64,000 bases of DNA from Roseitalea porphyridii (GCF_004331955.1 NZ_CP036532.1:62001-126000); one strand, 5' to 3'. Shown: positions 9,754-21,148, counted from the stretch's first letter. The notes: a model not told the origin generated them from the letters alone. A program made the numbers and translations.

Positions 9754-10326
9754 GTGAATTTGCAGTCCGACGAGATCGTCGACGCCGAGTTCGAATCGCT
9801 CGGCCGCACCGGGTCGACCGGCGGAACCACGGCGCCCAATCACACGTCGGACGCACCGCCGGCGCACGGGCTGGGCCTGTTCCGCGCGGGCACGGCCGAG
9901 CCGCGGGGCGGACGGCCGATGCCGCTGCCGGCCTTTGCGGCGATCGCCACGCTGAGTGCGTGCGCATCCTTCTACGTTGCCGGCGGCCATGTGTTCTTCC
10001 ATGGCATCCCCACGCCTTCGCCGACGCCCGCCGCTGTCCCGGTCACGCCGGTCGTTCTCGACGGGGCGACGACGCGCGTCGACACCTCCGGCGGCCGCGC
10101 CGTGATCGTCGTGCGGGCCGGGCTTCGCAACACCGGCACGACGGCGACAACCGCGCCGTCAATTGCGATCACCTTCGACCGCGCCGACGGAAGCGGCTCG
10201 GTCACCCACACGGTCAGCCGCGGCGAACGGCTCGCACCGGGCGAGCGGATGGCCTTTACAACCCGCATCCCCGCGGGCGATTATGGCTCCGTCGAGCCGC
10301 GAATCGCGTTGACCCCCAGCCATTGA
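9754..10326 (+). CDS. Single-pass membrane protein with DUF3426-like C-terminal domain
   Basis: From GTG 9754 the protein has 190 residues: a short acidic N-terminus (DEIVDAEFESLG), a Gly/Thr-rich linker, one membrane segment about residues 57-78 and a C-terminal beta-rich domain (VIVVRAGLRNTG, RLAPGERMAFTTRIP) resembling DUF3426/FxLYD-type periplasmic domains. The frame is open to a TTG at 9655, but the first 33 residues there do not look protein-like. Related proteins often begin with an MJ0042-type zinc ribbon, which is absent here. It ends 4 bases before hpt and is probably co-transcribed with it. Function unknown. Confidence 0.65.
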   Translation: MNLQSDEIVDAEFESLGRTGSTGGTTAPNHTSDAPPAHGLGLFRAGTAEPRGGRPMPLPAFAAIATLSACASFYVAGGHVFFHGIPTPSPTPAAVPVTPVVLDGATTRVDTSGGRAVIVVRAGLRNTGTTATTAPSIAITFDRADGSGSVTHTVSRGERLAPGERMAFTTRIPAGDYGSVEPRIALTPSH

Positions 10327-10330
10327 GCAA

Positions 10331-10879
10331 ATGCAGATCGTCCGAGGAAAGCGTATCGAAGTGCTCTTCCCCGCCTCGGCGATCGCCCGGCGGAACCTCG
10401 AGCTCGCCAAGGAGATCGCCCAGCGCGAATATCACGACCTGCTCGTCATCTCGGTCCTCAAGGGCTCGTTCATCTTCGCCGGCGACCTGATCCGGGCGAT
10501 GCATGATGCGGGCCTTTCGCCCGAGGTCGAGTTCATGATGCTGTCGGCCTATGGCGCGGGCACGACCGCCGGCGAGGTCAAGCTGCTGCGCGACATTGAC
10601 AGCGACGTGCGCGACCGCGACGTGCTGCTGATCGACGACATTCTTGAATCGGGAACGACGCTCACCCATGCCCGGCGGATCCTGCTCGATCGCGGCGCGC
10701 GTTCGGTGTCGATCGCCGTTCTGCTCGACAAGCGCACACGGCGGCATGCCGATACGCCGCTCGACGCCGATTTCATCGGCTTTGAATGCCCCGATCACTT
10801 CGTGGTCGGCTACGGCATGGATGTCGGCCATGCCTTTCGTGAACTGCCCTATGTGGGCGTTGTGACGGGAGACGCGTGA
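10331..10879 (+). CDS. hpt: Hypoxanthine phosphoribosyltransferase
   Basis: This 182-residue purine-salvage enzyme converts hypoxanthine (and usually guanine) plus PRPP into the nucleotide. It contains the PRPP-binding signature VLLIDDILESGTTL near residue 100, the flexible loop MMLSAYGAGT and the C-terminal base-contacting region DFIGFECPDHFVVGYGMD. Length matches the family. Its stop codon overlaps the GTG start of the following response-regulator gene. Confidence 0.95.
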   Translation: MQIVRGKRIEVLFPASAIARRNLELAKEIAQREYHDLLVISVLKGSFIFAGDLIRAMHDAGLSPEVEFMMLSAYGAGTTAGEVKLLRDIDSDVRDRDVLLIDDILESGTTLTHARRILLDRGARSVSIAVLLDKRTRRHADTPLDADFIGFECPDHFVVGYGMDVGHAFRELPYVGVVTGDA

Positions 10880-11247
10880 CGATGGCGCAGATTCTGGTTG
10901 TCGACGACGATGCTTCGGTTCGCGGCTTCACGGCCCGCGCGCTGACACTGGACGGCCACACGGTCGACGAGGCCGACGATGGCGATCTCGCGCTCGAACA
11001 GATCGCCGAGCGCGCGGGCGCCTACGATCTGGTGCTGTCGGACATCCGCATGCCCGCCATGGACGGCATCGCCATGGCCAGGAACGCGGTCAAGGACTTC
11101 CCGGATTTGCGGATCCTGCTGATGACCGGCTATGCCGAGCAGCGCGAACGCGCCGCCGACGTCGACAAGATCGTCATCGATGTGGTGTCCAAGCCGTTCA
11201 CGCTGGCCGATATCCGAGGCGCGGTGAACGAGGCGCTGGCTGCCTGA
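10876..11247 (+). CDS. Receiver-only response regulator (CpdR-like)
   Basis: This 123-residue protein is a single REC domain. The phosphoacceptor is Asp56 in VLSDIRMP, with the acidic triad VVDDD at the N-terminus, Thr in LLMTGYA and Lys in VVSKPFTL. There is no output domain, as in CpdR, DivK or CheY. The GTG at 10876 overlaps the hpt stop; an ATG two codons later (10882) is an alternative. It resembles the CpdR group, which controls ClpXP delivery of cell-cycle regulators, but identity cannot be fixed by eye. No partner kinase is visible nearby. Confidence 0.85.
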   Translation: MTMAQILVVDDDASVRGFTARALTLDGHTVDEADDGDLALEQIAERAGAYDLVLSDIRMPAMDGIAMARNAVKDFPDLRILLMTGYAEQRERAADVDKIVIDVVSKPFTLADIRGAVNEALAA

Positions 11248-11273
11248 ACCGGGCCCGGTCGGAGGCCGGCCGT

Positions 11274-12140
11274 TCAGGCGTAGGTGGAGGCGACGGCCGG
11301 GTTGTCGCGAACCAGCGCGGCCCGCAATTTCTCGAGCGCCCGATTCTCGATCTGCCGCACGCGTTCCTTGGAGATCCCCAGTTCCGTGCCCAGCGATTCC
11401 AGCGTCGCGCCGTCCTCGGACAGGCGACGCTTGGCGATGATGCGCATCTCGCGTTCGTTCAGCACGCCCATCGCTTCCTTCAGCCAGACCGAACGCCGTT
11501 CGGTGTCGATCTGGTCTTCGACCAGTTCATCCTGCAGCGGCCGGTCGTCGACCAGAAAGTCCATCCGGGTCGACGACGCGCTTTCATCGTCGGTGAAGGT
11601 CTGGCTGAGCGAGGTGTCTGGGCCGGACAGGCGCGAATCCATCAGCGCCACATCCTTCTCGCCGACACCGAGCGCCTCGGAAATCTGGCGATACATGGCC
11701 GGCTGGGACAGCGGCTCGTCGGAACGGCTGAGCTTGGCCCGGAGCCGCCGGAGATTGAAAAAGAGCGCCTTTTGCGCGGAGGAGGTTCCGCCGCGCACGA
11801 TCGACCAGTTGCGCAGGATGTAATCCTGCATCGAGGCGCGGATCCACCATGTCGCATAGGTCGAAAAGCGGACCTCGCGCTCCGGCTCGAACCGGGCGGC
11901 CGCTTCGAGCAGGCCGACATAGCCTTCCTGGATCAGGTCGCTCATCGGCAGACCGAACGAGCGGAACTTTGACGCCATGGAAATGACCAGCCGCATATGC
12001 GCTGTGGTGATCTTGTGGAGAGCTTCCTGGTCGCGCGCTTCCTTCCACCGCACCGCAAGAGCATGCTCTTCCTCGCGTTCGAGGTAGGGTGCCGTCATGG
12101 CGAGGCGCACCATGTCGCGTCGTGCCGGTTCGTTCGTCAT
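11274..12140 (-). CDS. rpoH: RNA polymerase sigma-32 factor
   Basis: This 288-residue heat-shock sigma factor has sigma region 2 (DLIQEGYVGLLEAAARF, RFSTYATWWIR), the RpoH box QKALFFNLRRLRAK that distinguishes it from the housekeeping sigma, and region 4 with ESLGTELGISKERVRQIE. GGGAG precedes the ATG. It is monocistronic and convergent with the response-regulator gene. Alphaproteobacteria often have two rpoH genes; only this one is visible here. Confidence 0.96.
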   Translation of the reverse strand: MTNEPARRDMVRLAMTAPYLEREEEHALAVRWKEARDQEALHKITTAHMRLVISMASKFRSFGLPMSDLIQEGYVGLLEAAARFEPEREVRFSTYATWWIRASMQDYILRNWSIVRGGTSSAQKALFFNLRRLRAKLSRSDEPLSQPAMYRQISEALGVGEKDVALMDSRLSGPDTSLSQTFTDDESASSTRMDFLVDDRPLQDELVEDQIDTERRSVWLKEAMGVLNEREMRIIAKRRLSEDGATLESLGTELGISKERVRQIENRALEKLRAALVRDNPAVASTYA

Positions 12141-12323
12141 CGCGCTCTCCCTTGCACGAGGCTTTCGCCACGATATGCAAGGTTTACGCGGCCGGTGGCG
12201 CAGCGGTTCACGGGGATATGTAAAAAGTTAAGACCAAAGTTCCATGGAACGGCCCGTTTCCGGCCAAATCCGGAGCCATTCCAGCCACTTCGGCCGCCCG
12301 GGATTTTTCGGCTGCCATCGACG

Positions 12324-12351
12324 AAAAAAGCCGGCGCGAAATCGCGCCGGC
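12324..12351 (-). terminator. Intrinsic terminator of the CarD-family gene
   Basis: Read on the minus strand, GCCGGCGCG pairs with CGCGCCGGC around a 4-base loop and is followed by six T residues (A-run at 12324-12329 on the plus strand). It begins 27 bases after the CarD stop. Confidence 0.88.
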
Positions 12352-12378
12352 TCACAATTTGGTCGTCAAGCGGTCGGT

Positions 12379-12954
12379 TCAGGCGGCCTGTTCCTGCGAG
12401 CCCGCTTCGTCGTTCTCGGCCTTCGCGGTGCGCTTGGGCCCCATGTTCAGGTGCGTCTCGATCAGGCGGACCGCCTCGGTCTCGGAGACCTTCTTGACGG
12501 CGGCGATCTCGCGCGCCATCCGGTCGAGCGCGGCCTCGTAGAGCTGACGCTCCGAATAGGACTGCTCGGGCTGGTTTTCGGCGCGATAAAGGTCGCGAAC
12601 CACCTCGGCGATCGAGATCAGGTCGCCCGAATTGATCTTCGCGTCATATTCCTGCGCGCGGCGCGACCACATGGTGCGCTTGATCCGGGCCCGGCCCTGC
12701 AGGACCTTCAGCGCGCGGTCCACGAAGCCGCCCTCGGCGAGCTTGCGCATGCCGATCGACAGCGCCTTGGCCACCGGCACTTTCAGGCGCATCTTGTCCT
12801 TCTGGAATTCGATGACGAACAGTTCCAGCTTGTGACCGGCCACTTCCTGCTCTTCGATGGCCGTGATCTGGCCAACGCCGTGTGCGGGATAGACGATGTA
12901 CTCGTTCGTCTTGAAACCCTGGCGCTGGGCCGGTTTTTTGGGCGAAGATGCCAT
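12379..12954 (-). CDS. CarD/CdnL family RNA polymerase-binding regulator
   Basis: This 191-residue protein has the CarD/CdnL N-terminal RNAP-interaction Tudor-like domain (FKTNEYIVYPAHGVGQI, then KLELFVIEFQKDKMRLKVPV) and a helical C-terminal domain (RRAQEYDAKINSGDL, EAVRLIETHLNMG). CdnL proteins stabilise open promoter complexes at rRNA and other growth genes. Start choice: homologues begin near ATG 12954, ten bases after GGGAG; an ATG at 12963 lies too close to that site. It ends in a Gln/Ala-rich tail. A possible promoter lies about 200 bases upstream. Confidence 0.92.
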   Translation of the reverse strand: MASSPKKPAQRQGFKTNEYIVYPAHGVGQITAIEEQEVAGHKLELFVIEFQKDKMRLKVPVAKALSIGMRKLAEGGFVDRALKVLQGRARIKRTMWSRRAQEYDAKINSGDLISIAEVVRDLYRAENQPEQSYSERQLYEAALDRMAREIAAVKKVSETEAVRLIETHLNMGPKRTAKAENDEAGSQEQAA

Positions 12955-13166
12955 GCTTTTCATACTCCCTGCCGGACGACACACATGTCGGGCTATGGTT
13001 GCGGCCGAAGCCGGTTAGGCAATGTCATCCGCGCACGACAAAGCCGGGAAGCGACCGCTCTCGGCTGGAAAGCTCCAGACCGCGAACCGATCAAGACCCG
13101 GCTCAAACCCTTGTGGAAGTGCGCACGCCGATGCGCGTCATCGTGGCTGAAAACGACATTAGGACA

Positions 13167-13195
13167 TACTTAACATTTTTTGCCCGCATTTTCAA
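13167..13195 (-). promoter_or_regulatory. Possible sigma-70-type promoter for the CarD gene
   Basis: The gap 12955-13278 (about 320 bases) has no gene. On the minus strand it carries TTGAAA (13190-13195), a 17-base spacer and TAAGTA (13167-13172), which would give a leader of about 200 bases before the CarD gene. The element sits in the most AT-rich part of the gap; nothing else clear is seen there. Confidence 0.35.
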
Positions 13196-13278
13196 CGCAG
13201 CGGCCGCCGAATGCGCCCGTTTGACGCGCAATTGCGCCCGTTGGTTAACCGCCGGCTGAAATGCGAAGCCCCGGCCCG

Positions 13279-13617
13279 TCAGTCGCCTTCACCCGGTTCG
13301 GCGGAGAAGAACGCCTCGAACTTGCCGGGCTTACCGTCATAGTCGTCGGCGTCCGGCATCGGGTCCTTCTTGACCGTGATGTTGGGCCATTTGTCGGCAT
13401 ATTCGGTGTTGATCTTCAGCCATTGGTCGAGCCCCGGCTCGGTGTCCGGCTTGATCGCATCGGCCGGGCATTCGGGCTCGCAGACCCCGCAGTCGATGCA
13501 TTCGTCGGGATGGATGACGAGCATGTTCTCGCCTTCGTAGAAACAGTCGACCGGACACACCTCGACGCAGTCCGTGTATTTGCAGCGGATGCAATTGTCG
13601 GTCACGATGTAGGTCAC
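13279..13617 (-). CDS. fdxA: Ferredoxin (7Fe type)
   Basis: This 112-residue FdxA-type ferredoxin carries two iron-sulfur cluster motifs: [18 protein letters not shown] for the 3Fe-4S/4Fe-4S pair at the N-terminus and [16 protein letters not shown] for the second cluster. The rest, including [15 protein letters not shown], matches the alphaproteobacterial FdxA extension. It transfers single electrons in the cytoplasm; the partner is not defined. It stands between the S4 and CarD genes, an arrangement common in Hyphomicrobiales. Confidence 0.96.
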   Translation of the reverse strand: MTYIVTDNCIRCKYTDCVEVCPVDCFYEGENMLVIHPDECIDCGVCEPECPADAIKPDTEPGLDQWLKINTEYADKWPNITVKKDPMPDADDYDGKPGKFEAFFSAEPGEGD

Positions 13618-13765
13618 GGTGTCACTCCAAGTTTACACGCCGCAAAGTTGACTTAAAAGGTTCTGTTATCTCGCACAAGGCTTGGCGGCATGCTAGATCC
13701 GCGTCTCCGGATGACGCTTCCGGCTGGCTCGGTGATTGTCCCCTGCGCGACCGCGCAACGGGCTT

Positions 13766-14193
13766 TCACCACGAGTTTCCGTTTGGATCAAGCTTGTCCA
13801 GCGCCCGGCGCTCCTTCTTGGTCGGGCGACCGGTACCGGGCTCGCGGCGCAGCGCCGGCGCATCGAGCGGCGAGGCCGGCCGTTCCGGCGGCGGCGGACT
13901 GAGGTCCTCGTACAGCAGCCGGGCCTCGCGCGCAGGTCCGCGCCGGGTGCCGCAGTCGACGACCCGGTAGACCAGCACACGGCGTCCGGTGTTGATCGTC
14001 AGCACGTCGTCGGGACGCACGGACCGGCTGGGCTGGGTGATCTTGTCGGAATTGACCCGGACGGCGCCGCTGCCGACCATCTTCGCCGCCAGCGCGCGCG
14101 ACTTGACCACCCGGGCAAAGAACAGCCAGCGATCGACACGCTGCCGGTCCGGACCGGGCGCCGGCAGGCGGGGTTCGGCCTGCCCGGCCTCGC

Positions 14194-14197
<4 letters not shown>
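13766..14197 (-). CDS. S4 RNA-binding domain protein (Hsp15-like)
   Basis: This 143-residue protein has an S4 domain at residues 19-85 (VDRWLFFARVVKSRALAAKMV, VRVNSDKI, RPDDVLTI) and a basic tail (RPTKKERRALDKL). The fold and length resemble the ribosome-associated Hsp15/HslR family, which rescues stalled 50S subunits carrying peptidyl-tRNA. Its ATG overlaps the helicase stop in an ATGA arrangement, so the two are translated together and a shared RNA-related role is likely but inferred. Confidence 0.88.
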
Positions 14198-17343
<3,146 letters not shown>

Positions 17344-17466
17344 GGGGCCGGATCGCGTGATGCCGCGCAGATAGGGCTCGCAGCCCGGCGATACCATGGC
17401 AAGGGGCAAAATGCAGGTTGCAAAAGGGCCGATCCCTGGGCGGGATGGCAACCTTGAGTCTGCACG

Positions 17467-17563
17467 CGTTAACAACCGGAACGAGTCTGGAACGAATCGC
17501 CGACGAATCGCTGACTCGCATGGGTTGCAGATTTGTTCCCTACCAGATGTGGGTCGCGCCGCC
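17467..17563 (+). repeat. Copy 1 of a ~95-bp duplicated intergenic element
   Basis: This block aligns with 17740-17833 from CGTTAA at the left to GCGCCGCC at the right. The best-conserved part is a ~26-base core starting GGAACGAATCG and ending GAATCGCTGA that differs at one position. Copies are 273 bases apart in the same orientation. The helicase-ArsR gap (17344-17964) has no convincing gene. Confidence 0.75.
17479..17493. promoter_or_regulatory. LexA (SOS) box-like motif, copy 1
   Basis: GAACGAGTCTGGAAC is an exact GAAC-N7-GAAC direct repeat, the published alphaproteobacterial LexA operator. It lies 136 bases upstream of the helicase start. Between the two copies of the element both GAAC half-sites are kept while five of seven spacer bases differ. 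Confidence 0.5.
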
Positions 17564-17695
17564 CGCGCGCATACCAGCCCTAGTCGCGGTGGACCGCGCC
17601 ATCGACGCTTCACGAACATGGCCGTTAACCAATGGCGCCAAAGCCCGCCACGGCCTGCCCTGGGCAAGCTAACAGATTGAATTGCAATGGTTTTG

Positions 17696-17714
17696 TTTAC
17701 GCTCTGTTAACCAT
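17696..17714 (+). promoter_or_regulatory. Candidate CtrA half-site pair
   Basis: TTTA, seven bases, then TTAACCAT resembles the CtrA site TTAA-N7-TTAACC with one mismatch. The surrounding gap contains several other TTAAC motifs (near 17469, 17620, 17742 and 17898), but these are weaker evidence. Confidence 0.25.
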
Positions 17715-17739
17715 GTTCGAACGCCTCGGGCGCCGTTTC

Positions 17740-17833
17740 CGTTAAGGTTCGGAACCGGAAGGGAACGAATCGGCGACGAATCGCTGATCGGACGATGTTC
17801 GCGTTTCATTCTCACCATATGTTGTGCGCCGCC
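17740..17833 (+). repeat. Copy 2 of the ~95-bp duplicated intergenic element
   Basis: Second copy of the element at 17467-17563, in the same orientation. The conserved core GGAACGAATCGGCGACGAAT continues into CGCTGA. The right half is more diverged and requires small gaps to align. It ends 130 bases before the ArsR start. Confidence 0.75.
17752..17766. promoter_or_regulatory. LexA (SOS) box-like motif, copy 2
   Basis: GAACCGGAAGGGAAC is a second exact GAAC-N7-GAAC motif at the same position in the second copy of the element. It could govern transcription in either direction, since the motif is a direct repeat with no fixed polarity. It lies 198 bases before the ArsR start. Confidence 0.5.
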
Positions 17834-17919
17834 TCACCGCGACAACACAACCATAGCGATTCATTCCGCGCCTTGAGGGCTGGATCCGGCGGCTGGCGTT
17901 AACTTCTGACGGATTTCAT

Positions 17920-17951
17920 GTGACCTTATTGACACGTGACCATATTGTCAC
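17920..17951 (+). promoter_or_regulatory. Tandem 16-bp operator repeats of the ArsR-family gene
   Basis: GTGACCTTATTGACAC (17920-17935) is followed directly by GTGACCATATTGTCAC (17936-17951), differing at 2 of 16 positions. The second unit is an inverted repeat GTGAC-N6-GTCAC. The pair overlaps the -35 region of the ArsR-type gene, as expected for an autorepressor operator. Confidence 0.6.
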
Positions 17952-17958
17952 TTATAGG
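17929..17958 (+). promoter_or_regulatory. Promoter of the ArsR-SRPBCC gene, probably leaderless
   Basis: TTGACA (17929-17934) is a perfect -35 hexamer; TATAGG 18 bases downstream (17953-17958) is an acceptable -10. Transcription would then begin about 17964-17966, at the ATG itself (17965). Only a weak AGG lies upstream of the ATG, consistent with a leaderless mRNA. Confidence 0.55.
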
Positions 17959-17964
17959 TCGCTC

Positions 17965-18729
17965 ATGGATGCGATTTTCAAGGCGCTTGCCGACGAAACC
18001 CGGCGCAATCTGCTCGACATGCTTCGCGAGCGTGACGGACAGACCCTGTCGGAACTCGAGCAGCAAATGGGCATGACGCGCTTCGGCGTGATGAAACATC
18101 TCAAGGTGCTTGAGGACGCATCCTTGGTGGTCACGCGGCGATCCGGACGCTTCAAGCACCACTATCTGAACGCGGTTCCACTCCAGCAGGTCATCGACCG
18201 GTGGATCGAGCCGCTCGTGCAAAAGCCGATGGCGAGGATGGCCCTCGACCTCAAGGCGCAGTTGGAAGGAACCGGACCGATGACGACAACCAATGACGGC
18301 CCACCCGATTTCGTGCTGGAGACCTATATCAGGACGACCCCCGAAACGCTCTGGGATGCGCTCACCGACGGCGGCAAGACCCCGCATTTCTACATCGCCG
18401 GCGCCCGCCTGAAGAGCGATCTGAAAAAGGGCGGCCGCTTCGACTATCTCGGCCCCGACGGCAGCCTCATGCTCGGCGGCGAGATCCTTGCGATCGACCC
18501 GCCCCGGCGTCTCGAAGCGACGTTCGAGCCCGGCTGGGGCGAGGACAAGAAACCCTCGCGCTGCGTCTACGAGATCGAAAAGCAGGGCGATGCGTGCAAG
18601 TTCACCATCCTGCACTACGGCCTGCCCGCCGGTCAGGAGGGCGTGCGCGAAGGATGGGCCCGGATCGCCTCGAGCCTGAAGACCTGGATCGAGACCGGTC
18701 AGCCCGCCGCCTTCACCAACGCCGCCTAG
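17965..18729 (+). CDS. ArsR-family regulator fused to an SRPBCC (AHSA1-like) domain
   Basis: This 254-residue fusion has a winged-helix ArsR domain at residues 1-85 (MDAIFKALADETRRNLLDML, GMTRFGVMKHLKVLEDA) and an SRPBCC/AHSA1 ligand-binding fold from about residue 110 (DFVLETYIRTTPETLWDALT to TWIETGQPAAF). No ArsR metal-binding cysteines are seen in the helix alpha-3 region, so the ligand is likely a small molecule bound by the START-like domain. The frame is open 15 codons upstream, but that stretch contains the tandem operator repeats. It converges on tlpA with a 4-base overlap at the stops. Confidence 0.88.
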   Translation: MDAIFKALADETRRNLLDMLRERDGQTLSELEQQMGMTRFGVMKHLKVLEDASLVVTRRSGRFKHHYLNAVPLQQVIDRWIEPLVQKPMARMALDLKAQLEGTGPMTTTNDGPPDFVLETYIRTTPETLWDALTDGGKTPHFYIAGARLKSDLKKGGRFDYLGPDGSLMLGGEILAIDPPRRLEATFEPGWGEDKKPSRCVYEIEKQGDACKFTILHYGLPAGQEGVREGWARIASSLKTWIETGQPAAFTNAA

Positions 18730-19418
18730 CTGCCCTGGCCGCGCACGGAAAGCGCCGCATCGATCAGTGCGAACGCATCCGGGCTCGCCCAGTGGGCGGG
18801 CCCGTTCATGTTGGCGATCACGCAATCGTTCTCGTCGATCAGCAGCGTCACCGGCAGGCCCAGCGCCAGCCCCTCGCGCCGCAACGTGTTGAACACGCCG
18901 ATCGTCGGATCGTGGTAGAAGGCCAGATCGTCGACGCCGATCTCCTCGAGGAACGCGCGGGGCTTTTCGTCCGAGCCGCCATCGACGGAGATCGCCACCA
19001 CTTCGAAATCATCGCCGCCGCGTTCGACCTGCAGCTCCTCCAGCCAAGGCATCTCCTCGCGGCACGGCGCGCACCAGGTGGCCCACAGATTGACGAGCCG
19101 CAGCTTGCCGCCCGTATCGGCCATCGTGATCGGCGCGCCGGACCCGTCGTTGAAGGCCAGCGCCGACAGGTTTTCGGGATCGTCGCGCAGGCCCATGGCG
19201 GCCACGTCCCCCGTCAGATAGGGCTCGATCGCCGTGGCATAGGCCCCGTTGCAGGCGCCGGCGGCCTGCTGGCCGTTGTCAGAGGCGCCCCCGCTCCCGT
19301 ATACGCCGGCGGAACCGAGCGCCGCGGCGACGGCGACGACAAGGGCGGCGATCACGCCCATCGTCAGGCCGCGGCGGCCCTTGCTGCTCTTGTCCTGCTC
19401 CGGAGACGGATTGTCCAT
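18726..19418 (-). CDS. tlpA: TlpA-family thiol:disulfide oxidoreductase
   Basis: This 230-residue protein has one N-terminal membrane anchor (residues 19-38, [20 protein letters not shown]) and a periplasmic thioredoxin fold with the WCAPC active site ([19 protein letters not shown]) and a cis-proline in [10 protein letters not shown]. TlpA proteins reduce copper-binding chaperones or apo-proteins during cytochrome oxidase assembly; that role is known of the family, not shown here. Its start codon (19416-19418) overlaps the argH start codon on the other strand. Confidence 0.9.
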   Translation of the reverse strand: MDNPSPEQDKSSKGRRGLTMGVIAALVVAVAAALGSAGVYGSGGASDNGQQAAGACNGAYATAIEPYLTGDVAAMGLRDDPENLSALAFNDGSGAPITMADTGGKLRLVNLWATWCAPCREEMPWLEELQVERGGDDFEVVAISVDGGSDEKPRAFLEEIGVDDLAFYHDPTIGVFNTLRREGLALGLPVTLLIDENDCVIANMNGPAHWASPDAFALIDAALSVRGQGS

Positions 19419-20844
19419 GTCGCATTCATCCAATTCAAAGGGCGGCGCCGAGGCGGCGTCCAACCAGATGTGGGGCGGCCGCTTCGCCTCCGGCCCCGCC
19501 GCCGTCATGGAGGAGATCAACGCCTCGATCGGTTTCGATCGTGCGCTCTACAGCCAGGACATTGACGGGTCCATCGCCCATGCCACCATGTTGGCGGCGA
19601 CCGGCGTCATTTCCAGTGCCGACCGCGATGCCATCATCGACGGTTTGACCACGATACGGTCGGAAATCGAGGCGGGCACGTTCACTTTTTCGCGCGCGCT
19701 CGAGGACATCCACCTGAACATCGAGGCGCGGCTGACCGAACTGATCGGCCCGGCCGGCGGGCGTTTGCACACGGCGCGGTCGCGCAACGACCAGGTCGCG
19801 CTCGATTTCCGCATGTGGGTGCGCGACGAATTGCGCCGCACCGAAGCGGCGCTCAAGGCGCTGATCGGCGCGTTCCTGGGCCGCGCCGAGGAACATGCGC
19901 GCACCGTCATGCCCGGCTTCACCCATCTGCAGACGGCGCAGCCGGTGACCTTCGGCCATCACTGCATGGCCTATGTGGAAATGTTCGGCCGCGACCTGTC
20001 GCGCGTGCGCGACGCGCTGGAACGGCTCGACGAATGCCCGCTCGGCGCGGCCGCGCTGGCCGGCACCGGCTTTCCGATCGACCGGCAGATGACCGCCGAG
20101 GCGCTCGGATTTTCCGGTCCGACGCGCAACTCGATCGACACGGTCTCCGACCGGGATTTCGCGCTCGAATTCCTGTCGGTCGCCTCGATCTGCGCCACGC
20201 ACCTGTCGCGGCTGGCCGAGGAGATCGTCATCTGGTCGACGCCGCAATTCGGCTTCGTGACCCTGTCGGACGCCTTCTCGACCGGCTCGTCGATCATGCC
20301 GCAGAAGAAGAACCCGGACGCGGCCGAACTGGTCCGGGCGAAAACCGGCCGGATCAACGGCGCGTTCGTCGCGCTGTCGACCGTCATGAAGGGCCTGCCG
20401 CTCGCCTATTCCAAGGACATGCAGGAAGACAAGGAACAGCTGTTCGATGCCGCCCGGGCGCTCGACCTGGCGCTCGCGGCGATGACCGGCATGGTCGCCG
20501 ACCTGAAGGTCGACGAAAAGGCGATGAAGAAGGCCGCAGGCGCGGGCTATTCGATCGCCACCGATCTGGCCGACTGGCTGGTGCGGGAACTGGGCCTGCC
20601 GTTCCGCGAGGCCCATCACGTCACCGGCCGCGCGGTGGCGCTTGCCTCCGAGCGCGGCGTCGGGCTCGAAAGACTGTCGCTCGACGATCTGCGCACGATC
20701 CACGACGGCATCACCGCAGATGTCTTCTCGGTTCTGACTGTGACCAGATCCGTCGCCAGCCGCACCAGCTTCGGCGGCACCGCGCCGCGCGAGGTGAAGA
20801 AGCAGATACGCCACTGGCGCAAGCGGCTCGAGAAGATGGGGTGA
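19417..20844 (+). CDS. argH: Argininosuccinate lyase
   Basis: This 475-residue enzyme makes the last step of arginine synthesis, splitting argininosuccinate into arginine and fumarate. It carries the fumarase/lyase superfamily signature [12 protein letters not shown], a catalytic [17 protein letters not shown] region and [15 protein letters not shown]. The frame runs 56 codons further upstream, but [13 protein letters not shown] after the chosen ATG aligns with homologues. A second Met (MWGGRF) 17 residues in is a less likely start. lptM and lysA follow downstream, as is usual in Hyphomicrobiales. Confidence 0.97.
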   Translation: MSHSSNSKGGAEAASNQMWGGRFASGPAAVMEEINASIGFDRALYSQDIDGSIAHATMLAATGVISSADRDAIIDGLTTIRSEIEAGTFTFSRALEDIHLNIEARLTELIGPAGGRLHTARSRNDQVALDFRMWVRDELRRTEAALKALIGAFLGRAEEHARTVMPGFTHLQTAQPVTFGHHCMAYVEMFGRDLSRVRDALERLDECPLGAAALAGTGFPIDRQMTAEALGFSGPTRNSIDTVSDRDFALEFLSVASICATHLSRLAEEIVIWSTPQFGFVTLSDAFSTGSSIMPQKKNPDAAELVRAKTGRINGAFVALSTVMKGLPLAYSKDMQEDKEQLFDAARALDLALAAMTGMVADLKVDEKAMKKAAGAGYSIATDLADWLVRELGLPFREAHHVTGRAVALASERGVGLERLSLDDLRTIHDGITADVFSVLTVTRSVASRTSFGGTAPREVKKQIRHWRKRLEKMG

Positions 20845-20882
20845 TGTTTCCGGGGCTCGCATAATCGCCTCAGGCCGAAACC

Positions 20883-21044
20883 GTTACCCCCACCCCTCAC
20901 CCCTCCCCCGCACGCGTGGGAGGGGAGACATCCGCCGCGCGCCACAACCACCATATTCTGAGCCAGGCTCGGAGTAAGCGATGGAGCCCGATGCTAACGC
21001 CCCCCTCCCACGCTTGCGGGGGAGGGGTGAGGGGTGGGGGCAAC
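20883..21044. repeat. Palindromic extragenic element with 45-base arms
   Basis: Arms at 20883-20927 and 21000-21044 are inverted copies with about three mismatches, separated by a 72-base spacer; they are built of CCCCCACCCCTCACCCCTCC-like runs. No gene lies in the 300 bases between argH and lptM apart from this element. It looks like one of the dispersed palindromic (REP/MITE-like) elements seen between rhizobial genes. No ORF or transposase signature lies inside. Confidence 0.8.
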
Positions 21045-21148
21045 ATGGGGGCCGGAACGAACGCGGAAGGGACTTGCTTCAACCGGCCCTTGCAAGCCCG
21101 GCCCGTTTGACGCACACAGGCGCCCGACCCGCTCACCGGAAATTCGCC

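Noticed and set aside
17418-17876. Two short plus-strand frames within the duplicated intergenic element (17418-17672 and 17682-17876) whose translations share an ERIxDESL-like stretch
   Set aside because: The similarity comes directly from the DNA repeat lying in the same frame. No ribosome-binding sites, atypical composition and no known family, so I treat the repeat as regulatory DNA, not as paralogous peptides.
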